From assembly GCF_010093595.1 (NCBI RefSeq), contig NW_022985446.1, positions 248,001 to 312,000 of the forward strand: a DNA stretch of 64,000 bases, written 5' to 3'. The stretch comes from Mytilinidion resinicola. Its lineage: Eukaryota; Ascomycota; Dothideomycetes; Mytilinidiales; Mytilinidiaceae. The position numbers and the translations under genes were made by a program. How positions within the stretch are numbered: position 1 is the first letter of the stretch; each line of letters opens with the position of its first letter. This document shows, one piece after another, positions 10,226-22,675 of the stretch. The notes beneath the pieces were generated by a model. It saw nothing but the letters and a program-made list of their open reading frames with translations. It ran no database searches and was not told where the DNA came from.

Positions 10226-12152
10226 TCACTCTGTGACGCTCTCCCGCGTTATAGCCGGCGCCTCCGCTCCGCCCAAGCTAGCCGACACCTCCTCCGCCCG
10301 CCGCCGCGCATCGATGTACATCATAAATTCACCGTACGTCCGCGGCATCACCCGTATATTCTTATTCACCGTGAACGTGTAGTTGAACTGGCCCGTCGGC
10401 TTCGTCTCGCCGTGCTCTACGTTCCGCACCTTCGAGTCGACGCGTATCTGCACGCGCGTGTACGGGCTTTCGGCGTCGTACGTCTCGCCCGGCGCGGCGA
10501 TGAGTGGGGGGTCGGTGTAGACGACGCGCGCTGTGAGGTACAGGATGGAGCCGACGGGGACGGGGTTCTGGAAGGTGCTGGGGTCGAGGGAGACGAAGGT
10601 GGGGCGGGCGTGGGAGAAGGCGGCGGCGCAGCTGAAAGCGAGCTCGAATGTCTGCTTGAGCAGGAAGCCGCCGAAGATCATGAAGTTGTGGCGGTTGCGG
10701 TATTGGGGCTGCATAATCATGGCTGTGCGGAGCTCGGTCGAGTTCATGAAGTGGGCGTTTTTGGGCTTGCGGTGCGGGTCGTTGGGGTCTGGGGCTGTTA
10801 GCGGGATATCAGATGGATAGTGGGGTGTGACTTGCCATGGTATTGGATCTGGTGCTGCCAGTACGCGTGGATGAGGTCTGATTCTAAGTCGTTTGGGGTG
10901 TATTTGATCAGAGATGTCTTCGAGCGCTTCTTTCTCTGATTCGAATGCTTTTCCCCTAGAGCGAAAAGCTCCTTTTCTTCTGTAGTCTCTGCTACAACGG
11001 AGTTGATAGGAACGGGCCTTCCTTGCATTAGTTCATGCGCTAGTATAAAGGTTTGGGACGCACTTCTTGGTGCCTGGGTCTAGAGAAACCATGGTGAATG
11101 TACACTCAATGAAGACATCCGACTTAGGTACTTTCTCGCCATTTTTGGGAGCTTTCGCGACTTGCAGAGATATTTCCATACTGGACCTGCCAGTCGCATA
11201 TGTGACCTGCCCGCTCAACTCCAGATCGCAAATCTCAGTCAGCGGAGAATTGATCTTGATCCTGTCGCAAGCTGCAGTGACAGTCGTCACGGCGTCGCCC
11301 GTATGCTTGTATGCAACCACGCCAGATAGAGCGTCTAGGTCCATGAATAGTGTACCAAGCCTGTCCGGGCGTCAGCTTTTTGAGGGGTCCGGTGGGTTTC
11401 GAGAATTAGGCGGCACCTTATTTGTCCGGACGAATTAAGGTAGGTATCGAGTAACCAAGGGTCTTGGGCAAGTGGTAGTATCTATCACTAGATTCGTCAG
11501 TCTGCTGGTCTGTATAGGCACGCTGGGCATGAAAAAAGTGGCACAGTCATCAAGTGCTCTGCTCATATGTACACCTGTCTGCCACTGCATGAAGTGCTTC
11601 AACAAGTTTCCACATAGCCCAAGGTGAGGAGCTTCTATCTCGCTCAGATTCCTGAAAATGCATTGAAGGAACTCAAGCAGTGGCAGACAGGTGTACACAT
11701 GAGACAGCTTGTTCTAGAATCAGAGTGCCGCCTTTTCTATGCCCCGCATGATAGGCTAGGTCTACAGGCGGATACTCACCACCGAGTGATAGCTATCAGA
11801 CATCTTTTTTGGCTTCAGATCGCGGTTTGGTGGTACCTGAGGTATCCCCGATGGTTTCGAGAGGTCTTGCTTCTCCGCTTGTTGTCTTCGGAATGCTTCG
11901 ATCCATGGTGTCCTCCTGTCATAGCGGGAAGAGTGAGATCAAGTCGCGGTATATTCAGGCCCTCGCGACGACATACCCAGTCCGTGCTGCTGTCAATTCT
12001 CTGAAGACACCATCTGTATTCCGATGTGCCGTAGCATGTAAGCTGCGACTGCTGTTACGCGGTATAATCACGTTATATTTGACGGTATGGTTCGCGGAAT
12101 TGAGTCGATGGCACAACGTCCTTGGGGCAGACATGGCCCGATAAGACGCCAT
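10226..12152 (-). CDS. mitochondrial acyl-CoA thioesterase, ACOT9-like double hot-dog
   Basis: Hydrolyses acyl-CoA to free acid and CoA, probably in the mitochondrial matrix. Exon 1 starts at ATG 12152 with an Arg/Ser-rich presequence (MASYRAMSAPRTLCHRLNS) typical of mitochondrial import. After a small intron the next exon carries RTPWIEAFRRQQAEKQDL and MSDSYHSV. A long intron (about 11482-11783) follows, then LPLAQDPWLLDTYLNSSGQIR, spliced to LGTLFMDLDALSGVVAYKHTG, the first hot-dog core. The second hot-dog domain is in the last exon (MIFGGFLLKQTFELAF, the GG-containing helix, to SVTE and the stop at 10226). Matching the family along its whole length made the exon order clear. The long intron contains a MITE (11562-11703). 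Confidence 0.85.
11562..11703. mobile_element. 142-bp MITE inside an intron of the thioesterase gene
   Basis: The ends are inverted repeats of about 28 bp with few mismatches, sharing the core TGTACACCTGTCTGCCACTG on the left and its reverse complement on the right. No coding capacity. A degenerate relative is present at about 39255-39447. I could not identify a clean target duplication. Confidence 0.75.
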
Positions 12153-12422
12153 GGCGGTAGCTGGATTCCTGAGGGTTAAAAGTAAAATATCAAAGCAATT
12201 ATGTAGCCGACTGCTTTGTTGTTGGTAGGATTGCTGGGTTTCGTGGAAGAGATGTGAGAGATGACGTTGGAGCGTTTGTTTTCAAGGGTCCCTGAGCTTT
12301 CGCGCGAGCTTCAACCCCTCCACCACATCTCAACCACTCCTCCATAAAACTCATGAAACTGTTAGCCAACCCTCAAAAGACGAGCAGAATCTAGATATCA
12401 GCACTTCAATGTTTCAGGCTAC

Positions 12423-14306
12423 ATGCCAGACGCTGTGGAGCTGGGACAGCTGGTCCTGAGCTATCCTCGAGCTAACCTACAGCTGGAGCTAACCGCCTCT
12501 CTGACCGCATCTCACCCGGAAAGCTCAATTGACATACAGCAATGCCCTCACCGAGACATCTTGACTCTGTTAACTTCGAAATCTGTGTGGGTTGGTCGAG
12601 GATGCGGATTGCATCTCGAGATCCAGCTAGATGTCGAGGGACAACGGCTGGGCGACCACGATCTCGATACACTGACGGCGACTCTGAGTGACGCAGCGGT
12701 AATTCACATACCTGATATTGTTGTTGGAAGGATGCTAAACATGCCTACAGCTGTGGAGCCAGCTCAACCTCCAAGCGTCCCCGAAAGTCGATTCATCGAG
12801 TCCTCCATCGTTCACGAGGACGATTCACTTGGATATATCCCATAGCCGTACGGAATCGGATACACTGAAGCAATCAACACATCGGATAGCGATTGGGGTG
12901 CCATCTGCAGACATAAGACCTCCGGATGGTATACCTGTTGTCGGCCTCGAATCAATGGTATTTCAGGTGAAAGTCGGCAAAGCTCGGCAACGACACAAGG
13001 ATAAGAGAGTTAAACGTGACAGAGGATGTGAGGAGAAGGCCACCATAGCAGATGGCATATCAGATGGAGAGGGAGACGACTATTTTGCCAGCCTCGAAGA
13101 GGAATCGCAATCGAATATGCATTACGACGATATGATGTTGCTCGATCAGCCAATTGCCCCTCATCAAAATGATCTCTCGATTCTTGAAGATGCGAACTCT
13201 GTACCGCCAATCGTGGGTCCATGGCCGCCAGCAAATACTCGCAGCCCCAAGAGACTAGCGGCGCGACCAGACAATGACAGTCTCGGGCGGCATACAAGCG
13301 ACTACAGTATTGATACTATCACGAGCTTACTAGACGCAGCGATACGCATGGCCATTTGCAAGAGCCCTTTGAAGGTGAATCCGGGGATCAAGTTGAAGAA
13401 ATCCAACTTCGTTGCAAGACTCGCCGATATCGCCCCTAGTCTGTGGAGTCCGGAGTACCTTACGGTAATATCTTCCAATATCATTTGGCTACAACTACTA
13501 CTGACACTCGGTCTCAGTCTGTTTCACAGCGCTCGTGCTTGTTGCCTACTGTCAGTCGCGCCCTCTCTCGTACCGTTTACTCGAAATCGCGGTCGATGAC
13601 TTTGAGATCGAAAATTGATGCAATATGCGAACGCGCTTTCTGTCGGTGCAACAAATGCAATCGTAGTCACTCACAGTCTGTTCACGACATATCTAGTGGC
13701 AAAGATAAGGTCCAATCGATTGAAGTCGAGCTGTGGAACTTTCTTACACCTGCGTTATTTGACCCAAGCGCCGCGAGACGATTGAAACCTCTACGACAGA
13801 GAGAAGACCCTTCACCAAGCTTGGCTGGACCTGACATATTTCTCCAGGAACAGCCTGTCACAAACTTCGAGTGGAGTATGGGGACATTCATTGAGAATAA
13901 CGACGTCTTATACGAGGAAGATGCTACTGCAGATGACGCAGACCGGGAGATGCTTGCAGAGTTGATTTGGGGAGCAAGCGCGTCTCAAGACGAGTATCAA
14001 GACAGTGACACTGAAATCGACTCTATCTGGCTCAACGACAAGGAGCCATTACACAGCGGATCTCTTTGTGAAGTGATTAGACCTCTCACATTCGGGCCTT
14101 TGGAAGAGACCTCGAATGAGACTGGCATGGACACTATTCCAAACTCCGATGACAACCTGTGGGAATGTCCTTTACCCTGTCAAGCTTCTGTTCGATTTCC
14201 TACCAATCTTGAAGTACTCGGGCCTTTCACGGATAGGTTATCGCATTTAGAAGAGGCGGCGGGTCGATCGGCGATTTCTACCGATATATTAATGTTGAAT
14301 ACTTAG
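12423..14306 (+). CDS. hypothetical protein, interrupted by one frame change
   Basis: I do not recognise this protein. An open frame from ATG 12423 (MPDAVELGQL) runs to TAG near 12845, a second frame continues from about 12829 (ISHSRTESDT) to about 13460, and after a good intron (GTAATA...CTCAG, about 13463-13515) a third segment continues to TAG 14306 (ILMLNT). The three segments are long and mostly acidic and Ser/Asp-rich, with clusters such as DGISDGEGDDY and DSDTEIDSIW. A short basic stretch (RQRHKDKRVKRDRG) near the middle could be nuclear-localising. The frame change at about 12830 has no obvious GT-AG intron, so either a sequencing error, a real frameshift (pseudogene) or separate gene starts are possible. 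The downstream ORF may be the authentic gene. Confidence 0.4.
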
Positions 14307-14641
14307 AGAGAAAGGAGCATTTGATATCTACACCTTTTGGCACATATTGGGCGCGGTAATGTCGAACTGTACGCATTCTTAGGGAGATATTGAGTTTCTA
14401 GGTTATTATGGGATCGGGTTGACTTGAGCTTGGAGAGCATGGTGTTTCTCCAACCGAGTGACTAGCTGGCAACTCTGCATGCCTGCATGCAATGCGCCAT
14501 TTTGGCCCCCAAAAGAAGCATTACGAGTAGTAGCTTTGCCCCGCACCAGCCGCCCAGCAAATTTCCCCGCCCGTGGTGAACATCTCAGCTTACAGATTTC
14601 CTTGAACGTTGCGGCCTTCATACACCCTGAGTTCAACTTTG

Positions 14642-16001
14642 ATGATGGCTTCTTCCGGCTATTTCCAGAAGCCCGAGAACAGGATACTACCTGCCATTAT
14701 ATTCGGCCAATGGGCGAGTCCAATTTGGTGGAGATGTATGGTGCTTCTAAAGTCGGGTTGCTCTACCTTGTACTTCTTCAGATACATAAATCCGGTTTAC
14801 TGGCTCTGGATTATTTTACGCTCGCTGATATGGGCAGCCCTTTACTACTCCAGCTACGGCTTCGGCTTGAAACGTGCAGGAGCCTCACCTTCTGCATTCA
14901 TTTATTTGGGCATCTTGGTGAGTGTCTTCACATTCGAAAGGACAAAAACTCCGGGGCGGATGAAAAAGAGCAAAGTCATATACAAGATTACACTAGACAT
15001 CTAGCTCTAACGGAGTATCGACATACAGGGAGTATTCGTAATAGCCAGTATGTCGTGGAAAGATACCTATACGTTGTATGGAACACGTGGAGCGAGTCAA
15101 AAAGCCTTGTATACTGTACTCGTTACGTTCTGGTGTCTGTACTTCATTACAGACTTCGGGAACAACTTTCATGAGAACTATATGCAATCGCATCGCGATT
15201 GGCGCAGCTCGTCGAAGTTTGTCATGTTCATTGACAATAAAGTGCGATTGGAAGTACCCTTCTGCGAAGAGATAATGGACGATCGCACTTTCCTCAAAAT
15301 GCTCGGGCATTTTTACTACCTACGGAAGGCCGAAGGAAGACTTATAGAAGCGCTTAGTGCGAAGTCTCTCGCAAGAATAGATGTCGTGAAGGGTAAAGTT
15401 TCTCAAGCTCTCAGTCCCAGTGAAGTTACTGACGAATCTATAGCTGGAGCGCGGGGTTGCTTCTGGTGACACTCAGTCTACTCTCCAGCTCGGACTGTAC
15501 GGTAGTGCTAATAGGGCTATTTACTACTTCAAAAATCCAGAGGAGATCACAGGCGATGGGATCGTTACGCGATTGAAGAAAGACGAAGCACCATTAAACC
15601 CGACTGCAGACCCGACTGCAGTCAGGCCCGAGCGGAAAGTCGTCATAGTTCCATCCGAGGAGCAGAATTTGTACGCTCTGAACATGGTTCGCTCATGGGA
15701 CATGCGCATGATGCGCTTCCTAGTTCTGCTACCTACGATCCTCAGCCTCTTGACGGGAATCATCTGGACTGTGATGGCAGTAAAGTGCTACGGTGAGGAT
15801 GTCCAGACAAGTGCGCAGACGGGCTTCACGGTGGCTAGCTACGTGGTCACCACTGGTATGTTCTTCTGTCGGGCACTTCATAAGGCATTATTGCTGACGG
15901 GATTACTAGGAGCCCTACTCATTGCTCTAGTTACTTTCATCGATTCACAAGCTGGAAAGGGGCCACGAAGTGGGAGCGATGAGAGATCAGGATCTAGCTA
16001 A
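14642..16001 (+). CDS. multi-pass membrane protein of unknown function
   Basis: Starts at ATG 14642 (MMASSGYF). Three exons: 14642-14917, 15029 to about 15386, and from about 15443 to TAG 16001. Intron 1 (14918-15028) has GTGAGT and ACAG ends; intron 2 (about 15387-15442) uses GTGAAG and TATAG. Hydrophobic segments: INPVYWLWIILRSLIWAALYY, SAFIYLGILGVFVIASM, ALYTVLVTFWCLYFITDF, then two near the C-terminus (MMRFLVLLPTILSLLTGIIW and the block after QTGFTVASYVVT). Between them is a soluble loop with VRLEVPFCEEIMDD. Similar proteins are widespread in Pezizomycotina without a known role; I infer family membership only from the DVQTSAQTGFTVASYVVT tail, which recurs in them. Confidence 0.65.
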
Positions 16002-16969
16002 TCAATCTAAACGAATCAGATGTTTCGATGCTGGATTTCAAAGTATCGATCCTCAACGGGACTTTAACCTTACACGGTGTGTTACCTGAAAGACAAGGAC
16101 CAGGGATTCTCCATGTTATTCACATTACTACGCACGCTAGCTCACTTCCAACGTCAATTTCGCTTTTGTTCACACGTTTGGTTAGAGTAAGCTACCACAA
16201 TCAAGTCTGCCGTTTCGATCTCAAGAGCTGGCCACACTAGTAGTTCCCTCTCCCTTTAATTTTTCTTGATGATTTTTCAGCTCTGTGGCAAGGATAGAAC
16301 GTCCCACGCCAGAATAGGAGGCCGTACTGCACCGCATAACCACTTCTTCCATCAACGGTCAGACGCTTTACTTCCATGTAATTCTACATCTCAGTCTCCA
16401 TCCTCAGGCTACCTCGACAGATGAAGAATGGCCATCTATGATCCCCGTAGCCTGCCAGAACGCCTTGTGTCCCCGCTGCGCACCGCCCTGTACTTCCTCG
16501 AGAGGACAACCTTAAAATCGTAACGGAGACGGTCTCAATCTCTTCCGTGTCTCTCTGTAGAATCTGAAGTACGCCAACCAGCATCCCAGCGGTCTAGGAG
16601 ACACCCCATTTCCTCCACCAACGTCTACTCTTTGTGCCCAGACATGAAGCGCGACAAGAAGGACGACCTAAACGTGGATCATGTTGATAGTACCCACAGG
16701 AAGTCGCGAAGAGCTACAACGAAGTCTTGCGTCGTATGCTTCCTGCTTGACGGGGAACACCATAATGCACTTTCGGGAGCCGCAAGGCACTCTAAATCAC
16801 CGGAAGAGTTGAGTAACTGTTCTTCCAAAAACTCTACGCGGTATTTCTGCCGCCTTAACACGTCTCGTGGACTACTCGAATTTGATCTGGGCAACCGCCT
16901 CAAAGCCGTGGCCTGAATTAAGAATTTAAGATACTAGACATCCATGTGAAGCCGTTAATGAATCACATG
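16002..16969. other. region without a confident gene
   Basis: Contains small open frames only. The largest on the plus strand (16632-16916) is basic and Ser-rich with no domain and sits directly in front of the HET relic, so it may be degenerate sequence of the same former gene. Confidence 0.3.
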
Positions 16970-17250
16970 TGGATGTAGCCGCAACCATTGCTAGGTATCT
17001 CTTTCTAAATCTCACCGGACGAGCTTTGGGGTCTTGGGCATCCTCTAAGGAGAACTTTGCGACAATTCTTCGATGGGATGAAGACTGCTCACGGAATAAT
17101 GAGGCATGCAAATTCTGGGAGCAGGCTAGAACCAAAATGCCGACGACAACTGCTTAATGTGGCACCTACGGTCCGGCTCATTGGATCTCGATTAAGTTCA
17201 CTTCACGATGGAGGTCGGTATGTGTGCCTCAGCCACTACCGGGGTGGCTT
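16970..17250 (+). pseudogene. decayed HET-domain gene fragment
   Basis: Two short blocks in different frames match the conserved start of fungal HET proteins. First frame: FATILRWDEDCSRNNEACKF (about 17050-17115), matching the 'I..W...C..NH..C' block before HET. Second frame: PTVRLI (for PTRLI) followed by GRYVCLSHYRGG (for 'YVCLSHCWGG'), about 17165-17250. The change of frame, the missing Cys and Trp in the core motif and the absence of the rest of the domain point to a broken relic. Confidence 0.55.
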
Positions 17251-20219
17251 AAATTGGTTTGCCTTACCATGTAGGCCAACTTTCACGTGTTTTGACGCCA
17301 GTCATGTGCTGCTAAGGCTAGAAAGGGTTTCGAAACTTTCGGGTGGTATATTAGCCTTTCCTCTTCTGCTCTACCTTCCTCTTTTCAAGAGCGAAGCTAG
17401 GAGGTCATCAAGAATATTTTACGATCCAATTTTATGGAGTGGTGTGGAGTGGAGTGAGAGTAGCTTCAAAAGAGATGCAGAAGGCTCGTCATGGTGGCTG
17501 CTGTCAAACCGAGAGTCCTCATCGTACATGGAGGGGAGATTTGGCCGGAGCGTTGGGAAGTTACCGCTATCCGCTGATGCTGTTCGTCACGTTGTTTCTT
17601 GATCACACAGACCATCCTCGGTCCAGGATTGAAGCCACGCTTTCCACTGAGCGCTGGAGATTGTCATTCTTCTGAAGGAGATGGACATTATCATCAATCA
17701 CCGTTCTACCACCCACTCCAACCGCCGACACCTCCAACTCCATAAAGGCTGAAGCTTTGAGAAGTTTGAACACAGCCAACGCCCATGGAACATCGCACGG
17801 GGAAGTGTCGACCACCATGAAAAAGTAATCGATTTGTTGTTGAACCCTCGCCCAAACTCCACCCTGTTGAAGAAGAAAAGGAAAGACGTCGAGAGGTCTA
17901 TATACGTTAGAAGATAGCGGCACAAGTGTGTTGCACGTGGGAAGTCTGGCAACGCGTGACCCGCCCACCACGGACCACGGGACCAGCACTCTTCGTTGGC
18001 GATCTAGGGTGACAGTCTCAGGAGCTAGGTCATAGGGCTTCCACGTGGGCTCACTACAAATCTTCTGCTGGGAGGTATAAATACTCTAGCCACTGCGGCT
18101 CGTTGGGTTCTTCAGAGGGTTGCGGTGTTGTGATCAACAGACTATTTGAGTTCGCATCATGGTCTGTTGTGGGAGTGTGGTGGATTGCAAAAGACTCCTC
18201 GGATGTGTTCATGGGAGGTGTTCAAAATATCATCACCAAAATGCCATGGAGTTGCTGGAGTGGAGTGAAACTCGCGCCGAGGAATACCTCGTGGAGCTTG
18301 GAGATATTTCATTGCCGGTTGATGATGTTCGGACTCGGACAATGAAGATGATTCCATTGGTCGAGGACGGTGGATTTTCATGAAGATTAGAAGGTAGTGA
18401 TGGCTATGTTACGTACCTGGAGATCGATGATGAGTGGCTATGGAAGTAGGCTGTCGAAAAAATAGCTCTTATGGTCGGCATCACTGCCATCAATTGAGTA
18501 GCTGGATTCTCCTCCGCTTCATGAACTTCGGGAGATCCGGGTTCGCAGCAAATCATAGCTTCCCAGATTTCATTAGTTGATTCTTCTGCTGCATTTGCAC
18601 ACCCACCATACAGTGGTGTTCCATTGAACGGCCAAGCCGCCGACTAATAAGTGTAGCGCGACTGTTACTCTTCCTTGTTAGAAATCAAGACTGAAGACCG
18701 CGGTAGAAGTTTTATACCCTGGCCCAGCCTGAAGTCATCCGTGTATTCGTGATAAGGAAGGGAAGCATGTGACTAGGAACGCTCAAGCATGATTCGCGGC
18801 GCGATCTGAGATTACTTGATGGTAGAGGATTTGATAATTAGCTAGGAATGAGTCTTGGAGATGATGATGCGAAAGAGCATAGGCATAGCGCCAGGGAAAT
18901 TTGGGAAGACCGAATTTGAAAGAGCCCTTCCTATTTTCTTACAACTCATCTTTTTAGTTAGCACGGCCCTGGCTACTAGATGTGGTACCACAGCGCTACA
19001 GTTCCCAACTCGAGGTCGCTACAGCTGAGAAACAACTCCTGGTTGACCTTCAGGATACACTTTCTCTGCACGGTTCCGCCGCTTTCTCAATTGAGATTGA
19101 GCTGTAGAATATCACTGTGCTACGCTTCAGAGGAGACCCTTGCTCTTTTCAAAGATATCACCTACAATCGCTCGAATTTCCGCGGTATCTCGAGGTGCAA
19201 TCCGACCATTCTGCCCCCGTTAAATTCCAGTTTGACTCGGGTTGCAGCACTACAACCTAGGGTCAGCAACTCATATGCAGTAACGTATCAGGATAGCATG
19301 CTGATACAGGAGGAAGTAACAGGTAGTGCAACAGCAGTGCTGCAGCACGGTATCAGTACTGTATCAGGAAACAGGATGAATCAAGTAACGCGTCAGGAAG
19401 AGATNNNNNNNNNNNNNNNNNNNNNNNNNNNNNNNNNNNNNNNNNNNNNNNNNNCGAGCTAGACACCCATAGAAATCAGAGTTCACATCAATTTCAACCT
19501 GAGTGTTTGAGATGGTGGCAATACATCCGGAAATTGATTGAGGTCCTGTGCTATAGCTCTAAATTATCGAAGAACGTCTCCGCTAGCTGGAACTGGAGGA
19601 AATCGCGACTTGGACGAATGCGACATGAATGGCTACGAGTGTTTGAGATAACAAGACGCATTGGTGACCATACTGCTCCTTTTTCGGTCAAATGCCGAGG
19701 GACATAATGGTTTCAGAACGCAACTTCCCCCTAATAGTGAATTACGACCTCTAAGAAGCGCTTGCTTCCCTGAAATACACATTACGGAATGCACAACAGC
19801 GATACTAGAATAGAGTTGTCAGAATGAAAAATGGAGTCAGGAGCTATCTAAGAGGACAGTATCGTGGGAAGGACGTGGCCGAAGTTCGAATTGATGTTTC
19901 TAGTTCGGGAACAGTGGGACCCCTTGGCATGATTATGGATAGTTAAATTGTGCTATTATACTCTGAATTGTATCGATTGAGACTGCTCAACAGTTTGGAG
20001 CATATGATAAGAGAATATGTCCTTGCGCGTGGGCATGCCGTTAAGGGCCATGTGATGTCGCGGTTGGTGCTTGGGCCATGCACTTTACTTCAACCTCGTT
20101 CTTGCTTCCTTTCAACTACATACACTCCATTACATCTGAACCTTGCCTATACTCGTTGTCTGGTCATCGCTTTGCTCGTTGGAAGAAGGGCAGAACGACA
20201 ACAAGAGCACGCAATTACA
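17251..20219. other. gene-poor stretch with a 50-N assembly gap
   Basis: About 3 kb with only short frames. A TATAAATA at about 18075 precedes a 74-codon frame (18159-18383) that I cannot support. Sequence next to the gap (about 19280-19404) repeats GTATCAG/TGATAC-type words. N residues fill 19405-19454. Open frames through the N run are artefacts. Confidence 0.4.
19405..19454. other. assembly gap (50 N)
   Basis: Fifty consecutive N residues, a round number used for scaffold joins; the true distance is unknown. Confidence 0.98.
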
Positions 20220-22109
20220 ATGGCTTGCACGCTGGAGCTACCGAATATCAACTTCCAAATATCTGTCAGCATTACCACACCATCCCAGAACCACCCATCT
20301 TCATCTCGCTACGCTGTTACATTCATTCAAGATGGAAGCGTAAAACATCGATCAGAGCACGTAATTGAAAAGGATTTCCTCTTGAAGCTGCCGAATGAAG
20401 TTCTCCTCAACATCTGTGGACGACTCGATCACCAAAGCCTTAAGTCTCTGCGCCTGACGTCCAAACACTTCGATAAAAATGCCATTATCACGGGTCCGCT
20501 CTTTTCAGAAGTCCACTTCTTCCTATTTGAAGAGAGCCTCATGACGTTCATGAACATTGCAAATACGAACCACTTATGCGCTCTTGTAAGGAAAATTGTA
20601 TTTCGCGGGGCCGTTGCAAGGGCTTTTGATAATCAGGAAGACTGGGAAAAGAAACGCTGGGGGTGGGAGTTAGTAGACTCTGGATGGGAGATAGATAAGG
20701 ATTACCTGTGTCAATTCGGGCTAAGAACCTGTGAAGTGGAGGGATGTAAGAGTTAGTTGGTCGCATTCGTACCAAGTATGGCATCGCTTTCGCAATACTG
20801 ACATGACTTTCCAATAGGATGGCATCTAGGAAATGGGTACTCCAGTTTGGACCTCCGTCGATACTACGAACGGTACGAGGAACTCCGGTTGCAGTGGCAT
20901 CAGTTCAATAAATGCATGCGAGCCGCCCATGACAGAAAAGATGGTCATAAGCCGTACAGCATCATGGGTCGTATCCTCGACATGTTCACGGAGGCGATTG
21001 GTAGATTCCCGAACCTTGAAGCGGTTGTTGTTGCTGGAATACACGACGGCGAGGAATCATATTACTGGTCTGATCACTCCTACGCGCACACTCTTCACCA
21101 ACAAACCCTTTATGCCCCCATGCATTGGAGGGAAGATCAGCCAGACGGTGGAATCATTCCAAGGGACGGCACTGACGCTCAAAATCACGACTACTGGTTC
21201 GATGCCGTCTCTCAACTGAGCTGTATCTTGACCGCCATCAGCTCAACAACAGCTCGAAACCGCGTCACATCCTTGGGGTTTTCGACAATGGGCCAAAACT
21301 TTTGGGATCAGAGACATCTTGACGGGGGGGATTTGCAATGTGGCCCACAGCTATCTGAGCGAGCGAGAGATGGCATTCTCAACACCATGGTCGGGGCGTT
21401 CACGAATCTTCGCACTCTTGTGGCACAAGTACACCTAGATTTCAAAGCTGACGAAGGTCGGACCAATGAGGCCAAGATTGCAGGGTGTCTCGCTCACTTT
21501 CTACTACAAGCGACCAGTCTTGAGCATCTGTACCTTTCCTTCGGCGAAGTCTCTCGGGGCCATCCCCAATTTCCACTACGCGGAAGTTTTTGGGGTGAAG
21601 TTAAGGTTGACTTCCTCGCATTAATTCAAGACGTTTCATGGTCTTTTCTGCGGGTGCTGGAGTTTGACATGATACCTACCACGAGCGAGTCTCTCGTGGG
21701 TTTCGTTTTAAAGTTCTCGGCTACTCTCAAGCAACTCTGGATCCAGGATCTTCGCCTCGTCGGCGATAGAGACACTACTGATGTTATGCTCACTAAAGAG
21801 GAGTACTTCTACCGGTCTCAGAGGGAGAGACACCTTCAAGCTTCGCTCCGAGCGGCCCTCCCTGACACGCGCAACAAAACTGGCGGCAATACCTTCTTAC
21901 GCGAAAAGTACCAGGACCCAGCAGGCGATTTGGAGGACAAGAGAGGAGCGGATTATACGGTCTCAGAGGAGAAAGGGACTTTAGGCTACACTTCGACTAG
22001 TTCTATCGAATACTACAATAAAAGTCGCCACGATTTCTTCACGAAAATGTCGGAAAGCGGAATGAGCGGATTATGGGTGGAAAGGGACGGGTGCATTCAG
22101 ATCAATTAG
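20220..22109 (+). CDS. F-box protein
   Basis: Probable substrate-recognition subunit of an SCF ubiquitin ligase. ATG 20220 (MACTLELPNIN) opens a frame with an F-box at about residues 58-90 (LLKLPNEVLLNICGRLD, then SLKSLRLTSKHF). The second exon (from 20818 to the stop at 22109) encodes a long Leu-rich, LRR-like C-terminal part (FPNLEAVVV, LTSLEHLYLSF-like, LRVLEFDM, TLKQLWIQDLRL) usual for fungal F-box proteins. The intron 20746-20817 has good GTAAGA and ATAG signals, but joining T (20745) to GA (20818-20819) produces TGA in frame. The next AG at 20828-20829 gives TGA as well. Without splicing, the frame stops at about 20756. So the gene may be inactive, or a base is wrong. Codon use and conservation-like features argue that both parts belong to one gene. 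Confidence 0.7.
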
Positions 22110-22675
22110 CAGTAATTTCCACAAGTGCTATGCTATACTTCCATGCGAGGAACCACGGCTATTGTGGACATTCCTCTCATAATTTGAAGGGATTGGGGGA
22201 TACGGTGCGTATACAAGAAGCGCATTACGTTGTCTATAGGTATGGTGGCTGCAGTCGGCTCCAAACGCAACCTTTAGTTGTACGGTAGAGCGTTTGACCA
22301 ATTTCACTAGCTCTTTCATCTTCAAAGATCGCCGCGAAAATGTGTCAGCTCTCTTCAAAAGCACTTGGATAAATAATTTCTCATTAGGACCTTAGCTTCA
22401 TTGGACCTCCTAATCATCGTTCTTTTCGTCGCTCTATCCGCCTTCGCATTACTTACTTCTCTAAAATGCCTAGACACTCATCTCAACTCAACAGAAACAC
22501 CAAGCCCCTGAACTGTAAGTGTGAGTGCCACAACCATTTTTACCATCGTCCTCATGACCGTCTCACTTCCACCACACAGGTTCGAATACGTAATATGCTC
22601 GCGCCGAGCCTGAGGACACAGCTACACCCGCCTTCTCCATTCATCTACGACACAGGTGCGGTTCTTGGCATTGGC
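22110..22675. other. intergenic; weak small gene candidate at 22466
   Basis: A pyrimidine-rich leader precedes ATG 22466 (MPRHSSQLN), and a good GTAAGT donor follows after 16 codons, with an acceptor CACAG at about 22579. The spliced frame closes after a few codons, so I cannot support a protein. Confidence 0.25.

Noticed and set aside
17603..17989. 128-codon minus-strand frame
   Set aside because: Unrecognisable, and the surrounding segment is decayed; not enough to call a gene.
18159..18383. 74-codon plus-strand frame behind a TATAAATA
   Set aside because: A promoter-like word alone is weak; the minus strand has an equally long frame in the same place.
18980..19462. 160-codon frame that runs into the N run
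   Set aside because: The end of the frame is translated from N bases; the rest is low in coding features.
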